From Deltaproteobacteria bacterium (lineage in GTDB: Bacteria; Desulfobacterota; Desulfobulbia; Desulfobulbales; Desulfobulbaceae): DNA of 64,000 nucleotides. Numbering within the stretch: position 1 is the first letter of the stretch; each line of letters begins with the position of its first letter. The position numbers and the translations under genes were made by a program. The stretch lies in NCBI GenBank assembly GCA_024280455.1, contig JAJRQC010000094.1, forward strand, positions 1 through 64,000, in the 5' to 3' direction. Shown here in pieces: positions 8,429 to 15,469 of the stretch. A model generated the notes under the pieces. That model was not told the DNA's origin. It did no database searches and saw only the letters and a list, made by a program, of their open reading frames with translations.

Positions 8429-10351
8429 ATGACTGAGAAAAAAGAAACAGAGGCCTCTGATAAGGCCAAAAAGCAAAAAATACAAAAGGCAACAACCGGT
8501 GCCTGGTGGAAAGGGGTCTCCAACCTGCTGGGCAAGAAGGATTCGACGGAATCGAAGGAGTCCGACAACTCGGCACCTGTAGTGGAACAACAGGCCAAGC
8601 CGCCTGAAGAACCCAAAAAACAGAAGAGAAAAAAACGTTCTGCTCCGCGCAAACCCAAGGCGGTGGTGGAGAAAACGGAAGAGACCGGGGACGTGCCGGA
8701 GAAGGATACTCCGAAAAAGAAGGCTTCTCCAGAGGGTAGACAGAGCGGACAGCGGAAAAAGCAACCCAAATCCGGAGGCCCCGGCCGGCAAAAAAATGAG
8801 GAACGGACCGCACCGCAGAAAACGCCTGAGAAAAAAGGACTGGTTAAGCTGCTGATCAATGCGGAGGAGCCGGAGGAATGCCGCATAGCCCAGGTGGAGA
8901 ACGGGCGCCTGGACTCCTACCATGTTACCACCGTGGTTCGGGAACGGACAAAAAATAATATCTACAAGGGCAGGATTGTCGCGGTTGAGGCCAACCTGCA
9001 GGCGGCCTTTGTCGAGATCGGCACCGACCGCAACGGTTTTCTGCCCTTTAATGAGATCCATCCTGAATATTTTCGGGAGGATGTCGGTGAACGTGACCGG
9101 AAGCTTATCTCCCAGCACCAGTGGAAGAAGCTGAAGATCGAAGACGTGGTCAAAAAGGGCCAGGAAGTTCTGGCCCAGGTGGTCAAGGAGGTGACCGGCA
9201 ACAAAGGCGCCAATATGACGACCTACCTTTCCCTGCCGGGCCGGAGCCTGGTGCTGATGCCGGGAAGTGACAGTGCCGGGATTTCAAGAAAAATCGTCGG
9301 TGAGGAGCGGAGATCCGCCCTGCGGGAAATAATGAGCAACTTCTCCATTCCCGAAGGCATCGGCTATATTATTCGAACCGCCAGCGTTGATATTACCAAA
9401 ACCGCCCTGCAGAAGGATTTACGCTATCTGCTCCGTCTCTGGAAGGAGATCAAAAAACGGGGCCAGACCATGAATGCCCCCTCCCTTGTCTATGAAGAGC
9501 AGGATACGGTGGTTCGTTTCCTGCGCGATCATTTTGTCCCTGAAATTGATGAGATTCAGGTCTACACCGAGGAGTCCCTGGAACAGGTGAAGCAGTTTGT
9601 CGAGTTGCTGCCCACAAAACAGAAAAAGGTACAGGTTAAACTGCACCGGGGGGCAAAGCCCATCTTCAATCAGAACAATATTGAAGAACAGATTGAGTCA
9701 ATCTATAAACCCCAGGTGCCGCTGCCGTCGGGTGGGTCGATTGTTATCGACCCGACCGAAGCCCTGGTTGCCATTGATGTCAACTCGGGCCGGACCTCAA
9801 AAAACGGGGATTTTGAAGAGACCATATTCCTTGCCAATATGGAGGCCGCGGTTGAACTTGCCCGGCAGCTCAGGCTTCGCGACCTTGGCGGTCTGATCGT
9901 GGTCGACTTCATTGATATGCGCAATAAAAAGCATATCCGCGAGGTCGAAAAGCAGGTGAAAACCAGTATGAAACGGGATAAGGCCAAGGTTGATATAAGC
10001 CGGATCTCCCGGTTTGGCCTGATGCAGATTTCCCGCCAGAAAATGGGTGCACCGATTGAGAAGGGCAGTTACCTCACCTGTGAGCACTGCCAGGGACGGG
10101 GGGTGGTAAAATCGGTTGAGACCCAGGCCCTGTATTATCTGCGCCGCATCCAGACCGGTATTCTGCGCAAAAAAATTCAACGGGTGGAATGTAGATTGCC
10201 ACTGGACGTTGCTAATTATCTGCTCAATAAAAAGAGGCGGGAAATTGCCGACCTTGAGGCAAAGCACCGTGCCTTCATTGACATTATCCCGCGGCCGGAA
10301 ATGAAACCCGGTGACAATCAGATTGAATTTCTTCAGGCCCCGGGGGCGTAA
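8429..10351 (+). CDS. Ribonuclease E/G family protein
   Basis: 640 residues. Residues 1 to ~135 are a low-complexity Lys/Glu/Pro-rich extension, unusual because RNase E normally has its disordered part at the C-terminus. Residues ~140 onward match the RNase E/G catalytic core: AQVENGRLDSYHV, an S1-like RNA-binding segment (IYKGRIVAVEANLQAAFVEIG), VAIDVNSG, GGLIVVDFIDM, and the zinc-link CEHCQGRG. It should be an endoribonuclease for mRNA decay and rRNA/tRNA processing. Without a long C-terminal scaffold it resembles RNase G more, with the charged arm moved to the N-terminus. A tRNA gene lies 78 bp downstream. Confidence 0.93.
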   Translation: MTEKKETEASDKAKKQKIQKATTGAWWKGVSNLLGKKDSTESKESDNSAPVVEQQAKPPEEPKKQKRKKRSAPRKPKAVVEKTEETGDVPEKDTPKKKASPEGRQSGQRKKQPKSGGPGRQKNEERTAPQKTPEKKGLVKLLINAEEPEECRIAQVENGRLDSYHVTTVVRERTKNNIYKGRIVAVEANLQAAFVEIGTDRNGFLPFNEIHPEYFREDVGERDRKLISQHQWKKLKIEDVVKKGQEVLAQVVKEVTGNKGANMTTYLSLPGRSLVLMPGSDSAGISRKIVGEERRSALREIMSNFSIPEGIGYIIRTASVDITKTALQKDLRYLLRLWKEIKKRGQTMNAPSLVYEEQDTVVRFLRDHFVPEIDEIQVYTEESLEQVKQFVELLPTKQKKVQVKLHRGAKPIFNQNNIEEQIESIYKPQVPLPSGGSIVIDPTEALVAIDVNSGRTSKNGDFEETIFLANMEAAVELARQLRLRDLGGLIVVDFIDMRNKKHIREVEKQVKTSMKRDKAKVDISRISRFGLMQISRQKMGAPIEKGSYLTCEHCQGRGVVKSVETQALYYLRRIQTGILRKKIQRVECRLPLDVANYLLNKKRREIADLEAKHRAFIDIIPRPEMKPGDNQIEFLQAPGA

Positions 10352-10429
10352 GCTTGGAGATATGTACACAGGAGAAGGAAATTTCTTGCGCTTCGGAATG
10401 AGATGCGCTATGAATGCAATCCGCAATAT

Positions 10430-10506
10430 GCGCCTGTAGCTCATCTGGATAGAGTATCGGACTACGAATCCGAGGGTAGCAGGTTCGAATCCTGCCAGGC
10501 GCACCA
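10430..10506 (+). tRNA. tRNA-Arg (anticodon ACG)
   Basis: A 77-nt cloverleaf with acceptor GCGCCTG/CAGGCGC, the CCA end encoded, anticodon loop CTACGAA between TCGGA and TCCGA, and T-loop TTCGAAT. Anticodon ACG (read as ICG after deamination) decodes CGU/CGC/CGA arginine codons. A strong terminator follows within 8 bp. Confidence 0.96.
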
Positions 10507-10513
10507 GAAATAC

Positions 10514-10554
10514 CAGCCTCTTAACCGTTTCAGTTAAGAGGCTGTTTTTGTTTC
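10514..10554 (+). terminator. Intrinsic terminator after tRNA-Arg
   Basis: A perfect 12-bp stem, CAGCCTCTTAAC / GTTAAGAGGCTG, with a 7-base loop, followed by TTTTTGTTT. It ends the tRNA-Arg transcript and perhaps RNase E/G read-through. Confidence 0.92.
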
Positions 10555-10657
10555 GTGCCGGTTCTGGTGTTGCACTTATTGCTTATCCGTGTTGCCCCTG
10601 CAGTTCAAATCTTGTGTACGAGGTCATTGTTTTTATACTAATAGAAAAAATGTCCTT

Positions 10658-10879
10658 TCAAGCCCACCAGATCGAGCGTTTGGGTGGGTTGCCGTTTTTA
10701 TCGAACACATCGCCCGATTCCTTGAGGATTTTGTCCAGCTCTTCGACGGTGAAGTTATAGCCATCCTCGGCAGCCAGGGTGACAAATTCATCCATGGTGG
10801 CGGGAACGTTATATTTGGCACGGAAATGTTTATCCTCGCCCCCTGCAATAAGTAAATTTTCTACGTCTTTTCGAGCCAT
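10658..10879 (-). CDS. Nif11-type small protein
   Basis: 73 residues, MARKDVENLLIAGGEDKHFR, then TMDEFVTLAAEDGYNFTVEELDKIL, which is the Nif11 domain pattern (DEFVxLAxxxGYxFTxEEL). It ends with GNPPKRSIWWA and has no cysteine-rich core, so it is not evidently a lanthipeptide precursor. Nif11 proteins were first seen in nitrogen-fixation clusters, where their function is unknown. A clear AAGGGAG site precedes the ATG. It is the last gene of the run that begins at nifH. Confidence 0.82.
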   Translation of the reverse strand: MARKDVENLLIAGGEDKHFRAKYNVPATMDEFVTLAAEDGYNFTVEELDKILKESGDVFDKNGNPPKRSIWWA

Positions 10880-10920
10880 AGGTGTCTCCCTTGGTTTCTT
10901 TTTGTTAATGAGTTGTTTTT

Positions 10921-11217
10921 TTATAAAAATTCAATCTGGATATTGCCGTCATCCGCCTCGTTCAACCGATAGCGGCCACCGTGGCCGAATACCAGGCCCA
11001 GTTCTGTGCCCTTGGCCTGAAGAAGGGCAATGGCAATGGTCAGCTCATCTTCGTTGGCCTGGTCATTTATAAGGATGGCCAGTTGATGCGGGTTGTCACT
11101 AAACTGCAGCAAAAAACCGTTATGTTCGAGAAAGATCAGATCCTCATAGGCATAGGAAATATCCATGCCTGCTGCTGACAGGGCTTCGCGTACCAGTCCT
11201 AACTCCCTGGTGGTCAT
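10921..11217 (-). CDS. Unknown small nif-cluster protein
   Basis: 98 residues, acidic and mixed alpha/beta in appearance (REALSAAGMDISYAYEDLIF, HNGFLLQFSD). No signal peptide, membrane segment, cysteines or family motif recognised. The start codon overlaps the stop of the HEPN-like gene by 4 bp, implying translational coupling and a linked role. The end is followed 41 bp later by the Nif11-type gene. Confidence 0.7.
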   Translation of the reverse strand: MTTRELGLVREALSAAGMDISYAYEDLIFLEHNGFLLQFSDNPHQLAILINDQANEDELTIAIALLQAKGTELGLVFGHGGRYRLNEADDGNIQIEFL

Positions 11218-11678
11218 TGTGTTTTCTCCCGGATCAGGGCATGAATCAGATTTTGCAGTTGAGCGGCGATCTCCAGCATGCCGGCAATCTCCTTACGTTT
11301 GGGCGGCCTGATCATGAAGGCATCCACATCGCAGATTTCCTGGTAGCGATCCAGAGCAATAATTTTCTCCCTGATCTCGCCCAAAGCCCCGGGAAAGGTT
11401 TCTTCCATGGCTTCAACCAGATCACCCATGGTGTGGTTATAGGGCAGGGCACCGTATTTCATCAGGGCTGCCATGACGAATTTTTCAATGGCCATGGCAA
11501 TGATGTTATAGAGAATCTCCGGAGTAAACACCTCTCTCCTTCTGGCGTAGGCACCGTGGCCGGTTTTTAAATACGCCTCTCCCTCGTGCAGGAATTCTTC
11601 CCATCCTTCAATGGGCTGGGTTTTGATGTCATCAAACCCTATGAGAGAAGGAGCTGTGTCTGGGTTGGTTTCAAGCAT
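11214..11678 (-). CDS. HEPN-domain-like nif-cluster protein
   Basis: 154 residues, largely helical. The middle (MAIEKFVMAALMKYGALPYN followed by H-T-M-G-D-L-V-E-A-M) resembles the HEPN fold, in which a first helix with AEK..A and a later H-x-L..L helix pair up. It has no obvious catalytic RxxxxH arrangement of a toxin-type HEPN, so a binding role is as likely. An AAGGAG site precedes the ATG. It is translationally coupled to the next small gene by a 4-bp overlap. The HEPN call rests on pattern reading only. Confidence 0.6.
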   Translation of the reverse strand: MLETNPDTAPSLIGFDDIKTQPIEGWEEFLHEGEAYLKTGHGAYARRREVFTPEILYNIIAMAIEKFVMAALMKYGALPYNHTMGDLVEAMEETFPGALGEIREKIIALDRYQEICDVDAFMIRPPKRKEIAGMLEIAAQLQNLIHALIREKTQ

Positions 11679-11705
11679 TTTGTTTTTCTCCTTATTGAGG
11701 GATGT

Positions 11706-12161
11706 TTACCGCTTATACAGGCAGATGAGTTCAGTTTTTCGCCATTTCAACGTGTGATAAAATTTCAGAGCCGCCGTGTTTGATCGGTCTGCCAGCAGTT
11801 GCAGGCGCAAGACGTTATTCTTTGTCGCCCAATCCTGCAAAGCCGTAAGCAGTGCCGTACCCACCCCTTTATTTCGCCAGGGCCTGTCGACAACGACATC
11901 CTCCACCAGCAGGGATAAACCACCCTCTGCGGTAGAGACCATGAGCTGGCCGCAACACATGCCGATGACCCTGGTCTCCTTTTCCGCCACCAGCAGGATG
12001 GCGCGATCACCGACAAGCATCATCGCCAGGCCCGCCCGTTGCCGGACAGGGTTAAAGGTAAAATCCTTCTCTATGCTGAAGAGGCTGCGGAGCAGGTGAA
12101 GCAGAAATTCCATATCTGCCGGTTGGGCTCTGCGTATGATTACCCCGGACATGGTTTGCAC
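11706..12161 (-). CDS. GNAT-family N-acetyltransferase
   Basis: 151 residues with the GNAT core: IRRAQPADMEFLLHLL at the start, VEDVVVDRPWRNKGVGTALL (the acetyl-CoA loop, R-x-x-G-x-G/A) near residues 91-110, and LRLQLLADRSNTAALKFYHTL at the end. A GTG start at 12161 has GGGAG six bases upstream; an ATG nine bases later is an alternative. It should transfer an acetyl group to an amine or protein lysine. Its place between the ferredoxin and HEPN-like genes, behind nifK, suggests a nitrogenase-related target, but this is inference. Confidence 0.85.
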   Translation of the reverse strand: MQTMSGVIIRRAQPADMEFLLHLLRSLFSIEKDFTFNPVRQRAGLAMMLVGDRAILLVAEKETRVIGMCCGQLMVSTAEGGLSLLVEDVVVDRPWRNKGVGTALLTALQDWATKNNVLRLQLLADRSNTAALKFYHTLKWRKTELICLYKR

Positions 12162-12181
12162 CGTTGACTCCCGTTGATCGG

Positions 12182-12484
12182 TTAGGAAATAAGGTAATCA
12201 GCCGCAGGTTCGCCATCTTCCAGGCCGTCGAGAATAGCATCAATGGCCTCTTCGGAGTTGACCTCTTTAAACCACCAGTTTTCCGGCTGAATCACCATGA
12301 TCGGGCCATTGTCACATTGTTTGAGGCAGGTGGTGGCCGAAATTAAACAGTCCAGACCCCGATCAAGCACCTCTTCTTCAATGTATTGTAAAAAACCATC
12401 AGTTTCCTTGTGGCAGATGCCCTTTTTGTCACCCGACACTCTAAAACTCTGACAGACCAGTATCTGTCGTTCTGCTATAGCCAT
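12182..12484 (-). CDS. Thioredoxin-like [2Fe-2S] ferredoxin
   Basis: 100 residues with four spaced cysteines, C11 and C24 (CQSFRVSGDKKGIC) and a TTCLKQC pair near residues 52-57, matching the thioredoxin-fold [2Fe-2S] ferredoxin family that includes the Clostridium pasteurianum protein reported to interact with MoFe protein. The motif ISATTCLKQCDNGPIMVI is characteristic. A GAGGTG site precedes the ATG. Likely an electron carrier or structural partner of nitrogenase. It follows the NifB-like gene after a gap that holds an inverted-repeat element. Confidence 0.85.
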   Translation of the reverse strand: MAIAERQILVCQSFRVSGDKKGICHKETDGFLQYIEEEVLDRGLDCLISATTCLKQCDNGPIMVIQPENWWFKEVNSEEAIDAILDGLEDGEPAADYLIS

Positions 12485-12548
12485 TTTTTCACCTCTATTC
12501 TCTGTCGATATTATTTAAATATTGTTTTTGATTACCCGTAACCCTCAC

Positions 12549-12677
12549 TCTGTTGCGAGGGATACCATCGCTGAGTATCAAAGAGCATTACGTATTGGAT
12601 GAAGCCATGAGCTCATTGGGCTCCACAGTCCGGTTGAACAGGCGATGTTACCCCTGATTTGTAAAAAGCTGAGCTGT
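12549..12677 (+). repeat. Inverted-repeat element, copy 1
   Basis: The gap between the NifB-like and ferredoxin genes holds an element that starts with AGGGATACCATCGCT and ends with an imperfect reverse complement, GGCGATGTTACCCCT, about 75 bp apart. A second copy with better-matched ends is at 56363-56493, in the same orientation. It has no ORF and looks like a small hairpin-forming mobile or regulatory repeat. Confidence 0.72.
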
Positions 12678-12693
12678 ATATCTGATCAGGTTA

Positions 12694-13767
12694 TTATTTA
12701 CATTTTCCTTTCTTGCCACCACCGTAAAGAACATCGACCATCCCCTCAATCTGATCTTCGGTAAGGATGACCCTGATCCCCTCCTTGGCCAGATACTGGC
12801 GGGGGGCCTCACCGGCATGGGAGGCGAGCAAGGCGAAACAGTCGGGTATGGCTGCGGCTAAACTCAGCCAGCGATCCGGGCTGCCGCCGGGCGGAGTATC
12901 TCGGGTATCGAGCAGGCAGGTTAAACCATCATCTCGTGGGCCATAGATCAACAGTTTGCCGGCCTGCCCCAGGTGCAAATCCACATCCATGCCGTTACTG
13001 CTTGCCACGGCCACATTAGGCCGCTCCCTGCCAGGCTTGGGAGTGACGGGTGTTAAACCCGATTGCGGAGTGCCGGGAGGGGGCAGGTCGGGTTCCGGTT
13101 GAAAGACTGTTGCCGTAAGATGGGACGAGGCCTGGCGTGCAAGCTTTTCAAGGTCGGCTCCTTCTCCGGTTATTTCCATGACCGTTGCGCCGAGTTCAGC
13201 CATCTTCTCGGCAATGGCCGTGATCTCATCTTCATTGATTCCTTGCTGGATAGTGGTTCGCAGAGCGACCTGTATTCCGGCCTCGGTAAAGCTTTGTACC
13301 GCCTCTGCTTGATCCTGGATGAGGATTTCTGTGGCTTGGGGCAGAGGCACGGTCTTCCTGGCCGGCCTGATCCAGCGGTAGATTTTTGCTGCCGTTTTCT
13401 GGTTTACCGTGTCCACCAGCACCGTCACCCTGTCGACCCCAAGGTCAGCCAGGTCAGCGGCGTGAACGACTCCGTTCAACCCCAGGGTGGTGAGAGAAAT
13501 CCTGCTCCCCCTGGCATGGGCCGGTAAAAGCTCCAGACAGGCCCGGGTAGCGGGCCAGGAAGCCAGCACGTCACCGGGACCGCACAGCTCAATGGCTGGG
13601 ATCTCCTTGCCGCCTCCCTGCAAATCATCCAGCCATGCCACCGCCTCAGCCGGAATCATGGCTGGAGGTGTTTTCCCTTCCGCTGCTGCCCGCAGGCAAT
13701 GATTGACATTGGGGGCGATGGAAAGTGTCAGATTAATGCTGACACGATGTGGTGGATTTTTTGTCAT
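12694..13767 (-). CDS. NifB-like/NifX-like fusion lacking radical SAM cysteines
   Basis: About 357 residues. Residues ~55-215 align by eye with the NifB barrel (ELCGPGDVLAS against AGPGDPFA; LTTLGLN against LASNGLN; LADLGVDRVTVLVDTVN; IQQGINEDEI against VIPGINDHHI). However, the C-x3-C-xx-C cluster motif of NifB is absent; the N-terminal part has a single Cys at about residue 24. The last ~110 residues are a NifX/NafY-type domain (VAVASSNGMDVDLHLGQAG). An AAGGAG site nine bases away favours the ATG at 13767 over 13776. It follows nifK, with a strong hairpin between. A cofactor-binding or scaffold role is more likely than radical chemistry. Confidence 0.82.
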   Translation of the reverse strand: MTKNPPHRVSINLTLSIAPNVNHCLRAAAEGKTPPAMIPAEAVAWLDDLQGGGKEIPAIELCGPGDVLASWPATRACLELLPAHARGSRISLTTLGLNGVVHAADLADLGVDRVTVLVDTVNQKTAAKIYRWIRPARKTVPLPQATEILIQDQAEAVQSFTEAGIQVALRTTIQQGINEDEITAIAEKMAELGATVMEITGEGADLEKLARQASSHLTATVFQPEPDLPPPGTPQSGLTPVTPKPGRERPNVAVASSNGMDVDLHLGQAGKLLIYGPRDDGLTCLLDTRDTPPGGSPDRWLSLAAAIPDCFALLASHAGEAPRQYLAKEGIRVILTEDQIEGMVDVLYGGGKKGKCK

Positions 13768-13801
13768 AGTCGTCATCTCCTTCCAAATAACCGGTGGTGT
13801 A

Positions 13802-13826
13802 CGTTACACCGCAGAGCGGTGTAACG
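13802..13826. other. Hairpin between nifK and NifB-like gene
   Basis: CGTTACACCGC and GCGGTGTAACG form a perfect 11-bp stem with an AGA loop. Nearly the same hairpin occurs at 26395-26424, downstream of nifB. Neither has a T-tract on the minus strand, so an RNA-processing, stability or partial attenuation role is more likely than full termination. Confidence 0.8.
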
Positions 13827-13857
13827 AGGCCGGACGTTCTCTGTACCAGAAACCCTT

Positions 13858-15231
13858 TTACAGCACCAGCTCAAAGCTGGTCTCAGGATCATCGCGATCC
13901 TTACGATCCAGCAGGGCATTGAGGATTTTTTCCAGCAGCCGCAGGCCACCCTTATATCCTACCGTCGGGAAGTACTGGTGTCCCTGGCGATCCAGGATCG
14001 GGAATCCCCATCGTATCAACGGTACATCCTCGTCCCTGGCCATATATTTTCCGTAGGAGTTGCAGATCAGGAGATCCACCGGCTCATTCTTCATCCACTG
14101 ATGGAGAAGGAAGAGGTCACCCTTGGCCTTGACATTGACGTCGATGCCCATGCCCTCGGTGAGCTCCTTGATCCGTTTTTCAAACTTCTTGCCCGGGGTA
14201 CCTGTGACGATATGGACCGGACACATATCAATGGAGACCAGAAATTCCACCATGGCGATGACCTGATCCGGATCACCGGCAATGGCCACTTTCTTCTTGT
14301 AGAAGTACTGATGCATGTCGGTAATAAGATCAACCAGCTGGCCTCGTTCAAAGGACAGTTCGTCAGAGACTGAAACTCCGGCGATGGTGCGCAGGGCATC
14401 GACAAAACGATCGGTGGCCTGAAGACCAAAGGGCATATCCAGCCCCTTGCACGGCACCTTGCATTTCTTGTCCAGCTCGCGGGCCGCCGCTGCCGAACAC
14501 CATTCGCCCAGGGCCAGGGTGCCGATGGAATCACCGGTGGATTTCAGTTCTTCAATGGTGGTTCCACCGTCCGGGAACATCTTGTATTTCCCGGTCATGG
14601 GGCCGTTTAAGACACCTGATGTGTCCGGGAATATGATGGTTTCAACTCCGGTGAGTTGTGCCATCCGCTTGATCTCTTCCATGTCGGAGGGCTCTACCCA
14701 GCCGGGAATGATGTTGATCTTGCCGTTTTTCTTGTCTGTTCTCTCGGAAAATTCCACCATGGACTTGACCATGGTGGAAAAACCGGTAACGTGTGAACCC
14801 GAATAGCTTGGCGTGGAAGCGCCGAGGACATATTTGCCCTCCGGGATCTTGCCTTCCATTATGGCTTTTTTTCTAATCTGGGGCAGATCGTCGCCGATGG
14901 TCTCTGACAGGCAGGTTGTATGCACGGCAATGACATCGGGCTCGTAGACCGTGAAGATGTTATTGATGCCCTGCAGCAGGTTGGCCTGGCCGCCGAAGAC
15001 GGAGGCCCCTTCAGTAAAGGAACTGGTGGCGGCTGAAACCGGCTCTTTATAGTGACGGGTCAGGGTGGAACGATGGTAGGCGCAGCAACCCTGGGAGCCA
15101 TGACTGTACGGAAGGCATCCGTGGATGCCCAGCGCCGCGTACATGGCACCGATAGGCTGGCAGGTCTTGGCCGGATTAATGGCCAGGGCCTTGCGCTCTG
15201 GTATTTCTTTTGGTGTATGTCTCAGTAACAT
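13858..15231 (-). CDS. nifK: Nitrogenase MoFe protein beta subunit NifK
   Basis: About 457 residues from the ATG at 15231 (GAGG nine bases upstream); the open frame reaches 15300, but the extra part is not NifK-like. P-cluster cysteines lie in AKTCQPIG, GSQGCCAYH and HTTCLSETIGDD. The protein lacks the ~50-residue N-terminal extension of Azotobacter NifK, as in Clostridium- and methanogen-type (group II) nitrogenases. With NifD it forms the alpha2-beta2 MoFe protein that reduces N2. It is separated from nifD by 238 bp that include a heptanucleotide array. Confidence 0.97.
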   Translation of the reverse strand: MLLRHTPKEIPERKALAINPAKTCQPIGAMYAALGIHGCLPYSHGSQGCCAYHRSTLTRHYKEPVSAATSSFTEGASVFGGQANLLQGINNIFTVYEPDVIAVHTTCLSETIGDDLPQIRKKAIMEGKIPEGKYVLGASTPSYSGSHVTGFSTMVKSMVEFSERTDKKNGKINIIPGWVEPSDMEEIKRMAQLTGVETIIFPDTSGVLNGPMTGKYKMFPDGGTTIEELKSTGDSIGTLALGEWCSAAAARELDKKCKVPCKGLDMPFGLQATDRFVDALRTIAGVSVSDELSFERGQLVDLITDMHQYFYKKKVAIAGDPDQVIAMVEFLVSIDMCPVHIVTGTPGKKFEKRIKELTEGMGIDVNVKAKGDLFLLHQWMKNEPVDLLICNSYGKYMARDEDVPLIRWGFPILDRQGHQYFPTVGYKGGLRLLEKILNALLDRKDRDDPETSFELVL

Positions 15232-15419
15232 TGAAGAAACCTCTATTTGTAAAGTTACATTTCTCGTCATGCCCGGGTAAGTTGTCGGGTATCCAGGCAA
15301 CCGAATTGGCCATGGAATACGCTGGATCCCCCGCCTGAAAGACCACGGGGACGACAGGATTGGGCACCTGCGAGGATAACGAGCAGGAAAAAAATTACCG
15401 GCGATTAACGTTCAGTGAA

Positions 15420-15447
15420 CTCAATACTCAATACTCAATACTCAATA
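15420..15447. repeat. Heptanucleotide tandem array (4 x CTCAATA)
   Basis: Four perfect copies of CTCAATA lie in the nifD-nifK intergenic gap. They belong to a set of 7-mer arrays of differing sequence seen at other gene junctions in this window. Confidence 0.9.
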
Positions 15448-15469
15448 CTCGGAACTCCGGAAAAGTCGG

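Noticed and set aside
15420-15447. CTCAATA array considered as a CRISPR fragment
   Set aside because: Units are contiguous 7-mers without spacers.
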